From: Sanderia malayensis
Lineage: Eukaryota > Cnidaria > Scyphozoa > Semaeostomeae > Pelagiidae
DNA length: 64,000 nucleotides
Direction of reading: 5' to 3'
Assembly (NCBI GenBank): GCA_013076295.1
Contig: RQOL01000636.1
Span: forward strand, 62,001 to 126,000
The notes beneath the pieces were generated by a model. It searched no databases. It saw only the letters and a list, made by a program, of their open reading frames with translations, and was not told where the DNA came from. Shown here in pieces: positions 54,500 to 64,000 of the stretch; position 1 is the first letter of the stretch; each line of letters begins with the position of its first letter. A program made the translations under genes and the position numbers.

Positions 54500-54809
54500 G
54501 TTTAATAAGATTTAATATATTAGATTATCATTACAGCCTTTACCATACACATCGTCAGGGTAGGCCAAAGAGCAAAGGTGGAGGTGGAGGTGGAGAGGTG
54601 AGCATATTATTAAAAATTATTCTGACTCATAAGCAAGTTAAAGTGAAGAAGTATTTGACATTTGAATGTTGTATTGTCCAGCTTACTCCAGCAAAACAAA
54701 CATCAATTGTGTTCATTGTAACATATCTTTCGTACTATGAGGCATCAGATATATTTTTTAAAGAATTCCATGAATGGGTTGAAACTCTTACTGCAAGCCA
54801 AAAGGCTCC

Positions 54810-56545
54810 ATGGACTGTCTCCGATCAGCTGTTGTCATTCCACGGTTAAAATATGTCAATTGCACAGCAGAACATATTCACTACAAGAACTACAGGCCTG
54901 TGTCAAACCTCATGTATTTAAGTAAGATAATTGAAACATGTGTCGAAAATATACTAAATTTGAATGTGAAAAATAATGAGATAAATCCAACACAGCAATT
55001 CAAGAATAAAAAACAACACTCTACTGAGCTGCTGCTACTTAACAAAACAGAAGATATCTTGAATACCTTTGATGACAAATGTGCAGCTGTGCTGTTACTA
55101 CTAGATTTAGGTGCTGCCTTTGATACAGTTGATCAGGACAAGCTGATTAATATTTTGCTAAGAAGAATTGGGATCAATGGCGTAGCATTAAAGTGGTTTC
55201 AATCATTTTTACAAGGTAGAACTCAAAGGGCGTACATACAAGGATCTTATTCTTACCGTATTTCCTCGATTAAATGCCCCGGGCGTTTATGAATCTCGGC
55301 ACTTGTTGAGGGGCCGCCTAATCGAGGGGGGCCATTATTCGAGGGGGGCGTTTATTAGAAAGTACAAGATCACAGGCTCTGTCATTGGGTCCAGAAAAAA
55401 AGAAAATTGTTTAGTTGAGCTTTGCTTTATCGAGCAACAACGTAGAAAATGAAAGTCCCCATGGTTTTGCACAAAGAGGGGGCGTTTAATCGAGGGGGCG
55501 TTTATTGCAAAAGCTGGCAGCATAAGGGGGCGTTTATTCGAGGGGGCTTTTAATCGAGGGGGGGCGTTTAATCAAGGAAATACGGTACTCTTGTGACATG
55601 GAATTTGGTGTCCCTCGAGGATCGGTACTTGGTCCAATTTTATTTAACATCTATATACAATCAATATATGCAGTGGTTAAGCAACATTCTTTTAACATTT
55701 TCGGTATTGGTCATGACCATCAACTTTACAAACCTTTTCACCCGATTTTCCAATCAACTGTGTTAGCATCTGGAATTGAGAGGTGCATGGGGACTGTCAA
55801 AGAATGGATGGATTTGCACTTTTTAAAACTTAATACAGAAACAACGAAAATTTTAGTTCTTGCACCACCATCGGTGAAGTCAGAGATACTATTAAATGGA
55901 ATTAAACTCGAGGATAGTTGCATTCAATTTGTTGAAAAAGCAAAGAACCTTGGAGTGTGCATTGACAGTGAATAGTCATTATCGCAACACATAAATACTA
56001 TTGTTTCACAATGTCATTTTATGATTGGAAATATAGTAAAAATAAAAGCATTCCTGCGGCAAGAATGCATAAATATTCTAATTACATCGTTCATAACCTC
56101 AACAATAGATTACTGTAACTCATTGTTCATTAAGCTTCCAAACTTCTTGCTTCAACGTCTCCAATCAGTACAAAACAGAGCCATCCTGGAAATCTTCAAA
56201 AGAACTAAATTTGATCAACGTCCATTTTCCAATTTATTTTTACAACTACATTGGCTCAAGGTTAAGGAAAAAATTGTATTTAAACCATGTTTGGTTGTTG
56301 ATATGTGTGTATGGGGCAGCCACCAGAAAGTTTGAGAAAAGAGATATTTATATTAAAGATCTTACCCTAATCTTGTAGGCTAAAATGCACACGACACAGT
56401 GCAGATATAGGGCCTTCTTTCGAGCTGGGCCAAATTACTGGAATAAACTTCCAATAGAAATCAGGCAAACAGATGAAATTGATGTGTTCAAGAAAAAACC
56501 CAAGTCCTTTTTATTGATAGTAAATCTTGAAAAGTTTTATAATTA
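54810..56545 (+). pseudogene. LINE reverse transcriptase and tail
   Basis: Blocks: HYKNYRPVSNLMYLSKIIE, LLLLDLGAAFDTVDQDKL, LKWFQSFLQGRTQRAYI, then the MITE, then GVPRGSVLGPILFNIYI. The catalytic box reads GIGHDHQLY where YADDHQLY is expected, so at least one catalytic Asp is lost. DLHFLKLNTETTKILVL follows. After a TAG at 55,972-55,975 the tail has LLQRLQSVQNRAI and RPFSNLFLQLHWL and, in another frame, RAFFRAGPNYWNKLPIEIR. The copy cannot be active. Confidence 0.88.
55256..55585. mobile_element. TA-flanked MITE, copy 2 (330 bp)
   Basis: Same family as 1,531-1,862 but inverted: its left end matches the reverse complement of copy 1's right end. TA stands at 55,254-55,255 and 55,586-55,587. 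Removing the element plus one TA rejoins the LINE coding frame exactly (TAC formed across the junction), which confirms both boundaries. Confidence 0.93.
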
Positions 56546-56560
56546 ATTTGATTAAATGTG

Positions 56561-57395
56561 TTAAGTTCACAGTTTAAGCAAGTCGCATGCACTACGTTGC
56601 AGCAAGAGAAACTGTGGGTAAACCTAATTTATTATTATTTTTATTATTATAAAAAATTATGAATTTAATGAAAGAATTATTTTCATTTTTGATAAGATAA
56701 TATCCATATACATAACTTTCGATTCCATTTTCTAGCCTATATCTTTTGTAATCAAAGCAGCCGAGTTTATTTATTTCATAGCTTCCTAATTGATGTTTTT
56801 GACTTCTGGTTGTTTTCATCCGATATATCATCTGTTTATTATTAAAGATTGTCTCCTTATAGTTTTCATGTGTAATGTTCTTTTTAAAGTGCCTCTACAC
56901 CTTATTTTTTTATTCTTTACATCGATAAGACCTTCTTTGCTGATTTTAGATCTGAAAATATTTTTTATATCTGACGTATAGTTAATGAATTATAACATGG
57001 TGAAGTGTTGATGTTTCGCCATTAGACCAGACGGAAATGGCGGGGAGTACCACTTTCGGTCGGGGAAAATTTAATTACCAGTTTCAGGCTCTCCAGCAAC
57101 TGGGTATTTAGGAATGTGATGGTAAACAGGGGTTTTCCGCTGTTTTGGGGGTTAAAATGGGGGTTAAATGAGGAATGATTTCGTCTTTACCTCTGTGGAG
57201 GAGGACTATCTTACAAAATGCGTTTTAGCGTGGTAAATACTGCCTAAGCCATAAAGACAATGTGCTTCTCTTGGCCAAACTATATTCATAATCGAAAAAG
57301 GGTTATAATTGGTCACGTGACAGTCAGTGACCCCATGCCCTTATATGGAAATGAGATCAAAAGGGGACCTAAATCTGTTTTTAAAATGTGAATTT
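56561..57395. other. No supported gene
   Basis: AT-rich spacer with a short TTATTATT microsatellite near 56,623-56,650. Nothing recognisable. Confidence 0.45.
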
Positions 57396-58571
57396 CTTCA
57401 TCATCATCATCAGTCCATAGCCTTACGGCCGTTGGTGCACATAGGATTTGATACACTGCCTCCATAAACTCCTGTCCCTGGCATTCTCCCTCAGATCATC
57501 CATCCTACTTCCGCTCCATTCCTTCAGGTTGTTATCCCATTTCTCCATTGGTCTTCCTCTTCCTCTTCTTCCCTCCATCTGACCCTCCATTATCATTCGT
57601 GGTAACCTGCCTCTTCTAACCGTGTGACCATAATACTTGAACTTCCTCTCCTTCACGGACTCCATGATCTTCTTAGGAACATATTTGCACTGTCTTGCAA
57701 TTTCTTCTCGGACCCATTGGTTGGTTTTCTTTTCTTTCCAGGTGACGCCAAGTAATCTTCTGTAAATCTTCATTTCAAAAGCGTTGATTCTTCTCTCATC
57801 CCCCTTGGTGACCGTCCAGCTCTCACTAGCATACAACAACGTTGCTTCTACAATTGCCTTCATTAACATCACCTTAGTGCACATTTTGATGTTCTTTGCT
57901 TTCCAAATTGTTTCCAACTTCGCTAATGCACTTGTTGCTCTGCCAATTCTTGCTCTTACCTCTTTCTCAGATTTTCCATCGTTTGTAATTATTGCTCCTA
58001 GATAGGTGAATGTTTCAACTTGTTCCAATTTTTTCCCATCTACCATGATATCAAGTTGTTCATTTTCAATGTTCTCTCTTTTTCCTGCGATCATTACCTT
58101 ACTTTTTTCTACACTAATCTCCATACCATAATCTCTGGACGATTCATCTAATCTTTTTGTCAATTCTTTTAGATCCTCTGCACTTTCTGCCAGCAAAACT
58201 ATGTCATCTGCAAACCTAAACTCTGCAATCCTTTCTCGTTCTCCAGCGCACTTTACTCCTCCATCAAAATTGTTCAACACATCCTCCATGATTCTTTCAA
58301 GAAACAGATTAAAGAGGACAGGAGACAGCAGACAACCTTGTCGAACTCCTACAGACGTCTTGAAATATTCACTGAAATTATTGTCCACAAGTACTTTGGA
58401 TCTAGCCTTCTCGTACAATTTCTGAATCGTGCTAGTGATCCCTTCTCCAATATTATATTTCTTCATTGTATGCCACAAGGCTTCATGCCACACTCGATCG
58501 AAAGCCTTCTTAAAATCGATGTAAATTTGGTAAATTTGGGAATTTCTTACAATCGCGCAAATCACCCTCAA
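57396..58571 (-). mobile_element. RTE-like LINE, 5'-truncated
   Basis: Ends on the left in a (TCATCA)-like simple repeat (57,398-57,412), the type of 3' tail common in RTE-clade LINEs, and starts abruptly within the RT at about 58,571. One open frame fills it. No endonuclease is present, consistent with 5' truncation during target-primed insertion. Confidence 0.8.
57423..58571 (-). CDS. RTE-like reverse transcriptase, open for 382 codons
   Basis: RT blocks YIDFKKAFDRVWHEALW, GVRQGCLLSPVLFNLFLE and RFADDIVLLAES (catalytic), then YGMEISVEKSKVMIAG and TFTYLGAIITNDGKSEKEV. The C-terminus has ARIGRATSALAKLETIW, LLYASESWTVTKGDERRI and GRGRPMEKWDNNLKEW, the typical end of RTE/related LINE proteins. 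No stop or frameshift in 382 codons, unlike almost every other element here, so the insertion is comparatively young. The first Met is arbitrary because the true start was lost by truncation. Confidence 0.88.
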   Translation of the reverse strand: MRVICAIVRNSQIYQIYIDFKKAFDRVWHEALWHTMKKYNIGEGITSTIQKLYEKARSKVLVDNNFSEYFKTSVGVRQGCLLSPVLFNLFLERIMEDVLNNFDGGVKCAGERERIAEFRFADDIVLLAESAEDLKELTKRLDESSRDYGMEISVEKSKVMIAGKRENIENEQLDIMVDGKKLEQVETFTYLGAIITNDGKSEKEVRARIGRATSALAKLETIWKAKNIKMCTKVMLMKAIVEATLLYASESWTVTKGDERRINAFEMKIYRRLLGVTWKEKKTNQWVREEIARQCKYVPKKIMESVKERKFKYYGHTVRRGRLPRMIMEGQMEGRRGRGRPMEKWDNNLKEWSGSRMDDLRENARDRSLWRQCIKSYVHQRP

Positions 58572-58647
58572 GAAACATGAAAATGCCCTATTAAATTACC
58601 TTAAATGCTCAGAATGGAGTTTCCATTTTCTTCATTTATCATCCCTA
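58572..58647. other. Spacer
   Basis: Short non-coding spacer between the RTE-like LINE and the next MITE. Confidence 0.4.
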
Positions 58648-58841
58648 TTACCCCGCATATAAGCACATGCGCGTTTATCCGTAAAACCGCCTTTTTTCCA
58701 AAATTTGAATGTAAAAGGTGGTTGGGTCATAGGCGCATACAGTCAAACTAGATGTGGTTTGGATATAGGCGCATGTGCCTGTATCCGGGTAAAAGTGCAT
58801 GCACCTTTAAGTGGCGTGCACTTACAGTATATGCGGGGTAA
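58648..58841. mobile_element. TA-flanked MITE, second family (194 bp)
   Basis: Ends TTACCCCGCATATA and TATATGCGGGGTAA are inverted repeats and a TA flanks each side. The interior has repeated GGCGCAT and GTGCATGC words. Unrelated in sequence to the 330-bp MITE, though with the same TA target type. Confidence 0.78.
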
Positions 58842-58929
58842 TATAGGGTAGTCTGTTTTTCTGTGCACAGTCTATTCTAGCCCGCTATATTAATACAATA
58901 CAGTATGTACTTACATTGAAGTTTTAACA

Positions 58930-59115
58930 TTTGTAATTTTAGTCACCTCCTTCGTCCTCTTCACTCTCGCCTTCTTCTCCATAGAAATCCTCGTCATTAG
59001 CGTCAAACAATATCTCTTCAACCTCAGCAGGGAATGTAGATTTGATCCATTTGATTTTTAGATCATCAGTCCATCCAAGGGTACTAAGATCAGGCAATGC
59101 ACAAGCTCTTTGGTC
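58930..59115 (-). CDS. Possible acidic C-terminal exon
   Basis: The minus-strand frame reads ALPDLSTLGWTDDLKIKWIK, then a strongly acidic end (DANDEDFYGEEGESEEDE) and a stop TAA near 58,940. It could be the last exon of an element protein, since pogo/CENP-B-type transposases often end acidic. No upstream exon was found before the Helitron. Weak. Confidence 0.3.
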
Positions 59116-59331
59116 GGTCCTCAGTAAAGTGATACGTGATATTTCTTAGCTGATTAGGTGAATTTATACTTTTTCCCAGATACACGTGGCGCTACTGGAT
59201 TTTCTTCAATAGCATTGTATCTTTTCTATTTGCGTATCCTTTCTATTTTATTTTGGAGATTTTATGTATTTCATTTTATGTCTTTCTCATATATTTTTTT
59301 GCTTTTTTATTACGGCAACAAATGCCCCGAG

Positions 59332-62300
59332 CAAGTCCTCGCAGTCGACGAGAAAGGGAAAGACGGAGGGCCTATGTCAGAGTTCTCCGACAGCAACAAC
59401 CTGAAACCGTTCAAACACGGTCAGGTCAACAACCAGCTAAAGTCCCTGTCGACGAATTACTGCAATTGCAACTCCAGCACGGCCATGCTCAGCAACCGGC
59501 AGTTCCCATACAGCAACCTGAACAAAGAAGTGAAGCTGAAGTGAACACCGATCAGTTACGTCCCACACCCAACGCAGCAGGGGGGGGGGGGAGGAATGCA
59601 AACTGATGCAAGATGGATGCCACCGCAACCCTTCCAGTTCTTTCCACAACCGCTGCCACAGCCACAGCAGATGCGACAGGGGGCAGTACAACCAGCAGAG
59701 GAACAGGCAGCAGCACCAGCTATTCCACAGCAAAATGCCAATCCTCCACCGCAGAACCACGATCTCCACCGCATGGCACCAATGAACAATGTCTGTACAA
59801 ATTGCGGTGCCAAGTATTTCAAGGAGGAGCTGAACACCAAAAAGAAATACACAAAGTGCTGTCGGGAGGGAGCTGTCCACCTACCTGCAATACAGCCTCC
59901 ACCTGCAGTACTCATGCCTCTCTTCCTTGGTCATACAGAAGACACGCAAAGAGATTCAAAAGATTTTCTTTCCAAATTTCGCCAATACAATGCTACCATG
60001 GCAATGGCATCCTGGACAGCAAATATACCCCAAGTTCCAGGCAGGGGGCCATCCGTAATAACAATACATGGCAGTGCATATCGCAGGACAGGTATGTTTA
60101 AAATTCTGTTCCCACTTCATTACCTTATGTTCCGTTACACAATAACATGTTTGTTTTACAACTTTTTACTATTGCATGATCAGTCATTATTAACAACCTG
60201 TTTTTTTTGTTTAGCCCGCCTTGGCCCATTGCCAGGACAGCAGCCAAAATATGCTGAGCTGTACATCATGGACACAGCTGAAGCACTTGAGCACAGAATG
60301 AACAATCCCACCAACAGGGATCTCAATAAAGACACCATCAAGAAGCTCCAAGACGAACTTCTTGCAGTCAACCCATATGCTCAAGAATACAAGAACATAG
60401 GCGACATACTGCAACAGCAAAAAGAACAGGCAACTGCAGCAAATGAGCCCATTCCCACATTCGACATGATTATCGCGTCAAGAGCCAACTAGGGTCGAAG
60501 ATACGACACTCCCGCAGCGTCAGAAATAGCAGCAATCTACAGCACAAAAGACGGTGGTCCACCAGATCCAAACGAAAGAACCATGCACATCCAGAGAGGT
60601 GACGGCTACTTGATTAACATCAAAGCAACCAATCCAGCCGCCGATCCACTCACGTATCCACTGCTGTTTCCGTTCGGTGAACATGGTTGGGGTACAACAA
60701 TCACAAGACTGCCATCAGCGCGTTCACAAGCCAAACCAGAGTAACGCCCAGCCAATTCTACACATACAGAATCCAAGTACGGGAAGGATTCTCAGCCCTT
60801 CATCTCTCAAGACTACTGTTTCAACAGTATTTGGTTGACGCATTCACCAAGATAGAAGGCAACGACCTTGCTTATATCAGATACCATCAGAAAGATCTCA
60901 GAGTTGAGTCGTACAAAGGACTGATGGATCACCTTTACAGAAGAGCTGAACAACAAAATCTGATTGCACAAGCCCACAATCCAGGCGCTGCACTGCACAC
61001 TGATGTTGGACGAGTCATCATCTTACCGTCCACATTTACTGCCAGCCAATGAAACATGCAACAGAATTACCAAGATGCCATGACCATTGTCAGAAAACAC
61101 GGCAAGCCAGACCTATTCCTCACATTCACAGCGAATCCGAACTGGCAAGACATCTTGGACAATTTGCTACCGAACCAGAAGCCACCAGACCGACCAGATA
61201 TTGTCACACACATCTTTCACTTGAAATTCAAACAACTGCTGTGAGACATACTGGATCTCAACTTCTTTGGCAAAGTCATCGCTTACGTCTACACGGTGGA
61301 ATTTCAAAAACGTGGACTGGCGCACACTCACATGATCATATCTTTTGCCAACGAAGACAAACCACGCACACCAGAGCATGTTGATTGGATAATATCGGCA
61401 GAGATACCAGATGAGAATACCCACGTCCACAAACACAGAATCGTCAAGAAACACATGATGCACGGCCCGTGTGGAATTCTTATTCCCTCATGCATTTGCA
61501 TGCAAGATGGGAAATGCAAAAAGAAGTTTCCGAAAGACCTCACACAACAAACAGAATTCAATGTCAATGGATACCCATTGTACAGGCGACGAGGTATGTC
61601 AACATGAATTGCATTTCGTACTTATGATTTACACTTTCCGTGAAATGTACACAAATGTAACCATGGCACTTTCTTGCAGGCCAAACAACTGCTCAACTCA
61701 GGCAACACAGACTGAACGACTCTTGGGTTGTGCCACACAACCTCAAACTGCTTCTCAAGTTCGACTGCCACATGAACGTGGAAGTGTGCACCACAGTCAA
61801 AAGTGTCAAGTACATTTTCAAATACATCCATAAAGGCAATGACATGGCACACGTCGAAATCAGAGAAGGTCACGAAGAAGCAAATGCCCGACAAGACGTT
61901 GTCCGCGATGAGATACGTCAGTACCTGAATTCCAGATACGTAGGTCCGCATCAGGCAGTGTATAAACTTATGCAATACGAGATGCACGACAAAAGTCACA
62001 CAATCATCCGACTTGCAATTCACTTGCCACATCAACAACCCGTATACTTCACACACCCAGAGCAAGCTGCACAGAGAAACACTGACAGCATGCTCATGGC
62101 CTACTTCAGCCTCAACCAGAGAGAAGAGAATGCTCATCGGTACTTATATCAAGACATACCAGAGCACTACACTTACAACAAATCCGCTAAGCAATGGCAG
62201 CAACGGAAGCGTCGATCAGCCAAAGGTGTCATAGGCAGAATATACAATGTTCTTCCTTCAGATCCTGAACGATTTGCCCTGAGGCTCATATTGCTACACA

Positions 62301-64000
62301 GAAAAGGGGCAACCTCCTTCGAAGACATCAGAACAGTTGACGGGATCACTCACAACACGTTCAAGAATGCAGCAAGAGCTATGTCTCTCTTAGAGGATGA
62401 TGCAGAGCACATACGTTGCTTACAAGATGCAGTGGTCTTCCACCTGCCTGCACAGATGAGACAATTGTTTGCAACACTCATCCTCTTTCAAACTCCAAGT
62501 GACATTCATGTTCTCTTCACAGAATTCCAAGAAGACATGGCAGAAGATTACGTCAGACACGGTCAGCTTCAGGATCCCAACGCAACATTCCAGCAGCAAC
62601 ACATTCACATGTGCCTGGCCGACATCCAGAAAAACCTGCACATTCATGGAAAATCCCTCAAGGACTTCCCCGAGATGCCGCAGCTACCTGCCAACTATGC
62701 TCAGCCACAACAGCCAGCTGACGAAATCAACATTGAACAGGAACGAGAGCAAGGACAACGAATGTTCGAGCAACTCAATCCAGAACAACTGCAGATACAC
62801 AACACCATTGTGCAAGCCATCAAGACGCAGTCACCAGACAACTGTTTCTTTCTCGACGGTCCAGCAGAAACTGGCAAAACCTTCCTGTACAACACATTGG
62901 TACACAATCTGCAAGCTTCCGGACACAAAGTCAAATGCGTAGCATACTCCGGAATACAAGCAACACTGCTCATTAACGGCAGAACAGCACACTCGACATT
63001 TCAGATACCGATTCCTCTGCTCGACGATTCCACTTGCAACATCAAAGCACAAGGTCTCCGAGCACAACAACTGCGAGACACAACGTTATTCATTTGGGAC
63101 GAAGCTTCCATGATTCCAGCAACAGCACTCAAAGCAGTTGACCGTCTGCTCAGAGACATCACCAAAGTCGAACAACCTTTTGGCGGCAAATACTTCATGC
63201 TTGGCGGTGACTTCAGACAAGTGCTGCCAGTTATCAAGAAAGCAGGCAGAGAACGAGTCGTGCAAGAATGCCTCAAGTCACGAAAAGTGGAGGATCTGTG
63301 GTCTCATTTCCAACAATTCAGACTCAATACAAACATGAGAGCTGTTCAAGACGAGACTTACCAAGCATTCTCAGACTGGCTTCTCCGAATAGGCAATGGA
63401 GTAGAACCTTACGATGATCAAGATCAGATCAACCTTCCACAACAAATCTGCATCAAGTCACTTCAAGATCTCATGAACTCAATCTATCCTCAAGCTGAAT
63501 CAGCAGATGCACATCTCCTACTGGATCCCAACACCATGTCCGAGCGTTGTTGTTTGACACCAAAGAATGAGTTCTCACATCACATCAACGAACTCATTCT
63601 GCCAAGACTTCCAACACCCCGGAAACACTACCTCAGCATTGACAAAGTCGAAACAGATGATCCAGAAGAGGCTGCAGCATATCCCATGGAGTTTCTCAAT
63701 GCACAAACCCCAGGCGGAATGCCTCTACATTCGCTACAATTGAAGGTAGGCACACTATCTTTTAACACTTCATTTAAAATTGCTTTGCCTTACTCAATCT
63801 AGGCTCACTCAATCTCATTTTCCTTTAGATTGGAGCCACAATAATTTTGCTCAGAAACATCAACCCTGCGAAAGGACTATGCAATGGAACACGACTAATA
63901 GTGAGAGATCTCAAACGACACATCATAACCGCAGAGATCATCACAACTCAGAACAAAGGCCAGTATGTTATGCTTCCACGCATAACTCTGACCTGCCAAG
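59332..64000 (+). mobile_element. Helitron, 3' end beyond the window
   Basis: One multi-exon RepHel gene fills 59,332-64,000 on the plus strand. The element's 5' terminus must lie upstream of 59,332, but no certain TC end was recognised. The sequence is richer in GC and CA than its neighbours, and the reading frames are much better kept than in most of the window. The end of the helicase domain and the CTRR hairpin terminus lie outside. Confidence 0.87.
59332..64000 (+). pseudogene. Helitron RepHel protein (HUH nuclease and PIF1-like helicase), partial
   Basis: Start MPRASPRSRRERERRR. A Gln/Pro-rich region follows, with a frame slip in a G-run near 59,585. A zinc-finger CTNCGAKYFKEE lies near 59,793. 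The Helitron-like core has ELYIMDTAEALEHRM, DELLAVNPYAQEY and YPLLFPFGEHGW. The HUH nuclease has FLTFTANPNWQDIL, then EFQKRGLAHTHMIISF (HTH of HUH) and the nicking Tyr block VKYIFKYIHKGND. The helicase (61,730-63,802) has FLDGPAETGKTFLYNTL (P-loop), TLFIWDEASM (Walker B), LGGDFRQVLPV and FRLNTNMRA. Introns are 60,092-60,214, 61,594-61,679 and 63,746-63,828, all GT-AG. Stops occur at 60,490, 61,051 and 61,242, with a slip near 60,685. The family moves by rolling-circle transfer. Confidence 0.9.

Larger units (their letters stand above)
54500..56560 (+). mobile_element. APE-type LINE with internal deletion, carrying MITE copy 2
   Basis: 5' part (54,600-54,800) is an endonuclease N-terminal trace (TFECCIVQLTPAKQTSIVFI, FFKEFHEWVETL). 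It passes directly into the RT, so the catalytic endonuclease blocks are deleted. The RT, interrupted by the MITE, and the C-terminal tail follow to a TAA near 56,545. A TTATTATT patch after 56,620 may be the 3' tail. It is a different LINE from that at 1-2.7 kb. Confidence 0.86.

Noticed and set aside
59437..59915. Trp/Cys-rich minus-strand ORFs
   Set aside because: Antisense of the Gln/Pro-rich Helitron N-terminus; composition reflects complement of CAG/CCA codons.
1..64000. tRNA, rRNA or snRNA genes, CRISPR arrays, bacterial promoters
   Set aside because: No cloverleaf with anticodon arm, rRNA motif, or regularly spaced repeat-spacer pattern was found; a systematic covariance search was not possible.

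Overview
This 64 kb window looks like AT-rich animal genomic DNA that is almost entirely transposable elements, in many layers and mostly decayed. The mix (CR1/L2-like and RTE-like LINEs, DIRS, Ty3/gypsy, Ty1/copia, Helitron, Mutator-like, Tc1/mariner, P-element/THAP, ISL2EU-type and IS3EU-like elements, a DUF6589 gene, and a G2E3-like gene with UBZ-type fingers) together with GT-AG introns best fits a cnidarian, probably an anthozoan. That assignment is inference. I see no clear resident host gene, no bacterial operon, no CRISPR array and no RNA gene.

Layout. 1-2.7 kb: 3' part of an APE-type LINE (- strand), interrupted by a 332-bp TA-flanked MITE. 2.7-3.6 kb: one end of an inverted-repeat element seen again at 13.6-14.9 kb. 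4,396-9,195: a complete 4.8-kb Mutator-like element with a 9-bp target duplication. 9.6-11.6 kb: gypsy pol. 12-13 kb: P-element THAP transposase. 13.3-15.4 kb: a DUF6589 gene split by the inverted-repeat element. 15.8-17.2 kb: G2E3-like fragment. 17.1-17.9 kb: divergent fragments, one THAP-like. 18.2-19.2 kb: DD34E mariner-type transposase. 19,484-23,246: a 3.76-kb inverted-repeat transposon with a DDE/integrase-like transposase and, convergent to it, an alpha-type protein kinase. 23.9-25.0 kb: HUH-Rep/P-loop gene with a strong stem-loop just upstream. 26-28.7 kb: ISL2EU-type element with DDE transposase, YqaJ nuclease and an extra Ulp1-like protease. 28.9-31.5 kb: DIRS. 31.7-33 kb: a second integrase-like transposase. 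33.6-35.2 kb: composite repeat, repeated inverted at 46.5-47.7 kb. 36-40 kb: zinc-binding and PIF1-like fragments. 40.3-45.6 kb: a second ISL2EU-type element with a 5'-truncated copia nested in it. 47.9-53.6 kb: a widespread repeat-borne gene of unknown function, split by a complete 3.7-kb FLYWCH Mutator-like element with a 9-bp target duplication. 54.5-56.6 kb: a LINE carrying a second copy of the TA-flanked MITE. 57.4-58.6 kb: an RTE-like LINE with an intact 382-codon ORF. 59.3-64 kb: a Helitron running off the window end.

How the parts relate. Most proteins are mobility proteins: reverse transcriptase with RNase H and integrase, DDE transposases paired with a YqaJ nuclease, or HUH nuclease with helicase. 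The standout points are accessory genes inside elements: an alpha-kinase between the arms of the 19.5-23.2 kb transposon, and a Ulp1-like cysteine protease inside one of the two ISL2EU-type elements but not the other. Nesting gives a partial relative history: MITEs are younger than their host LINEs, the FLYWCH element is younger than the gene it splits, and the copia fragment is younger than its ISL2EU-type host.
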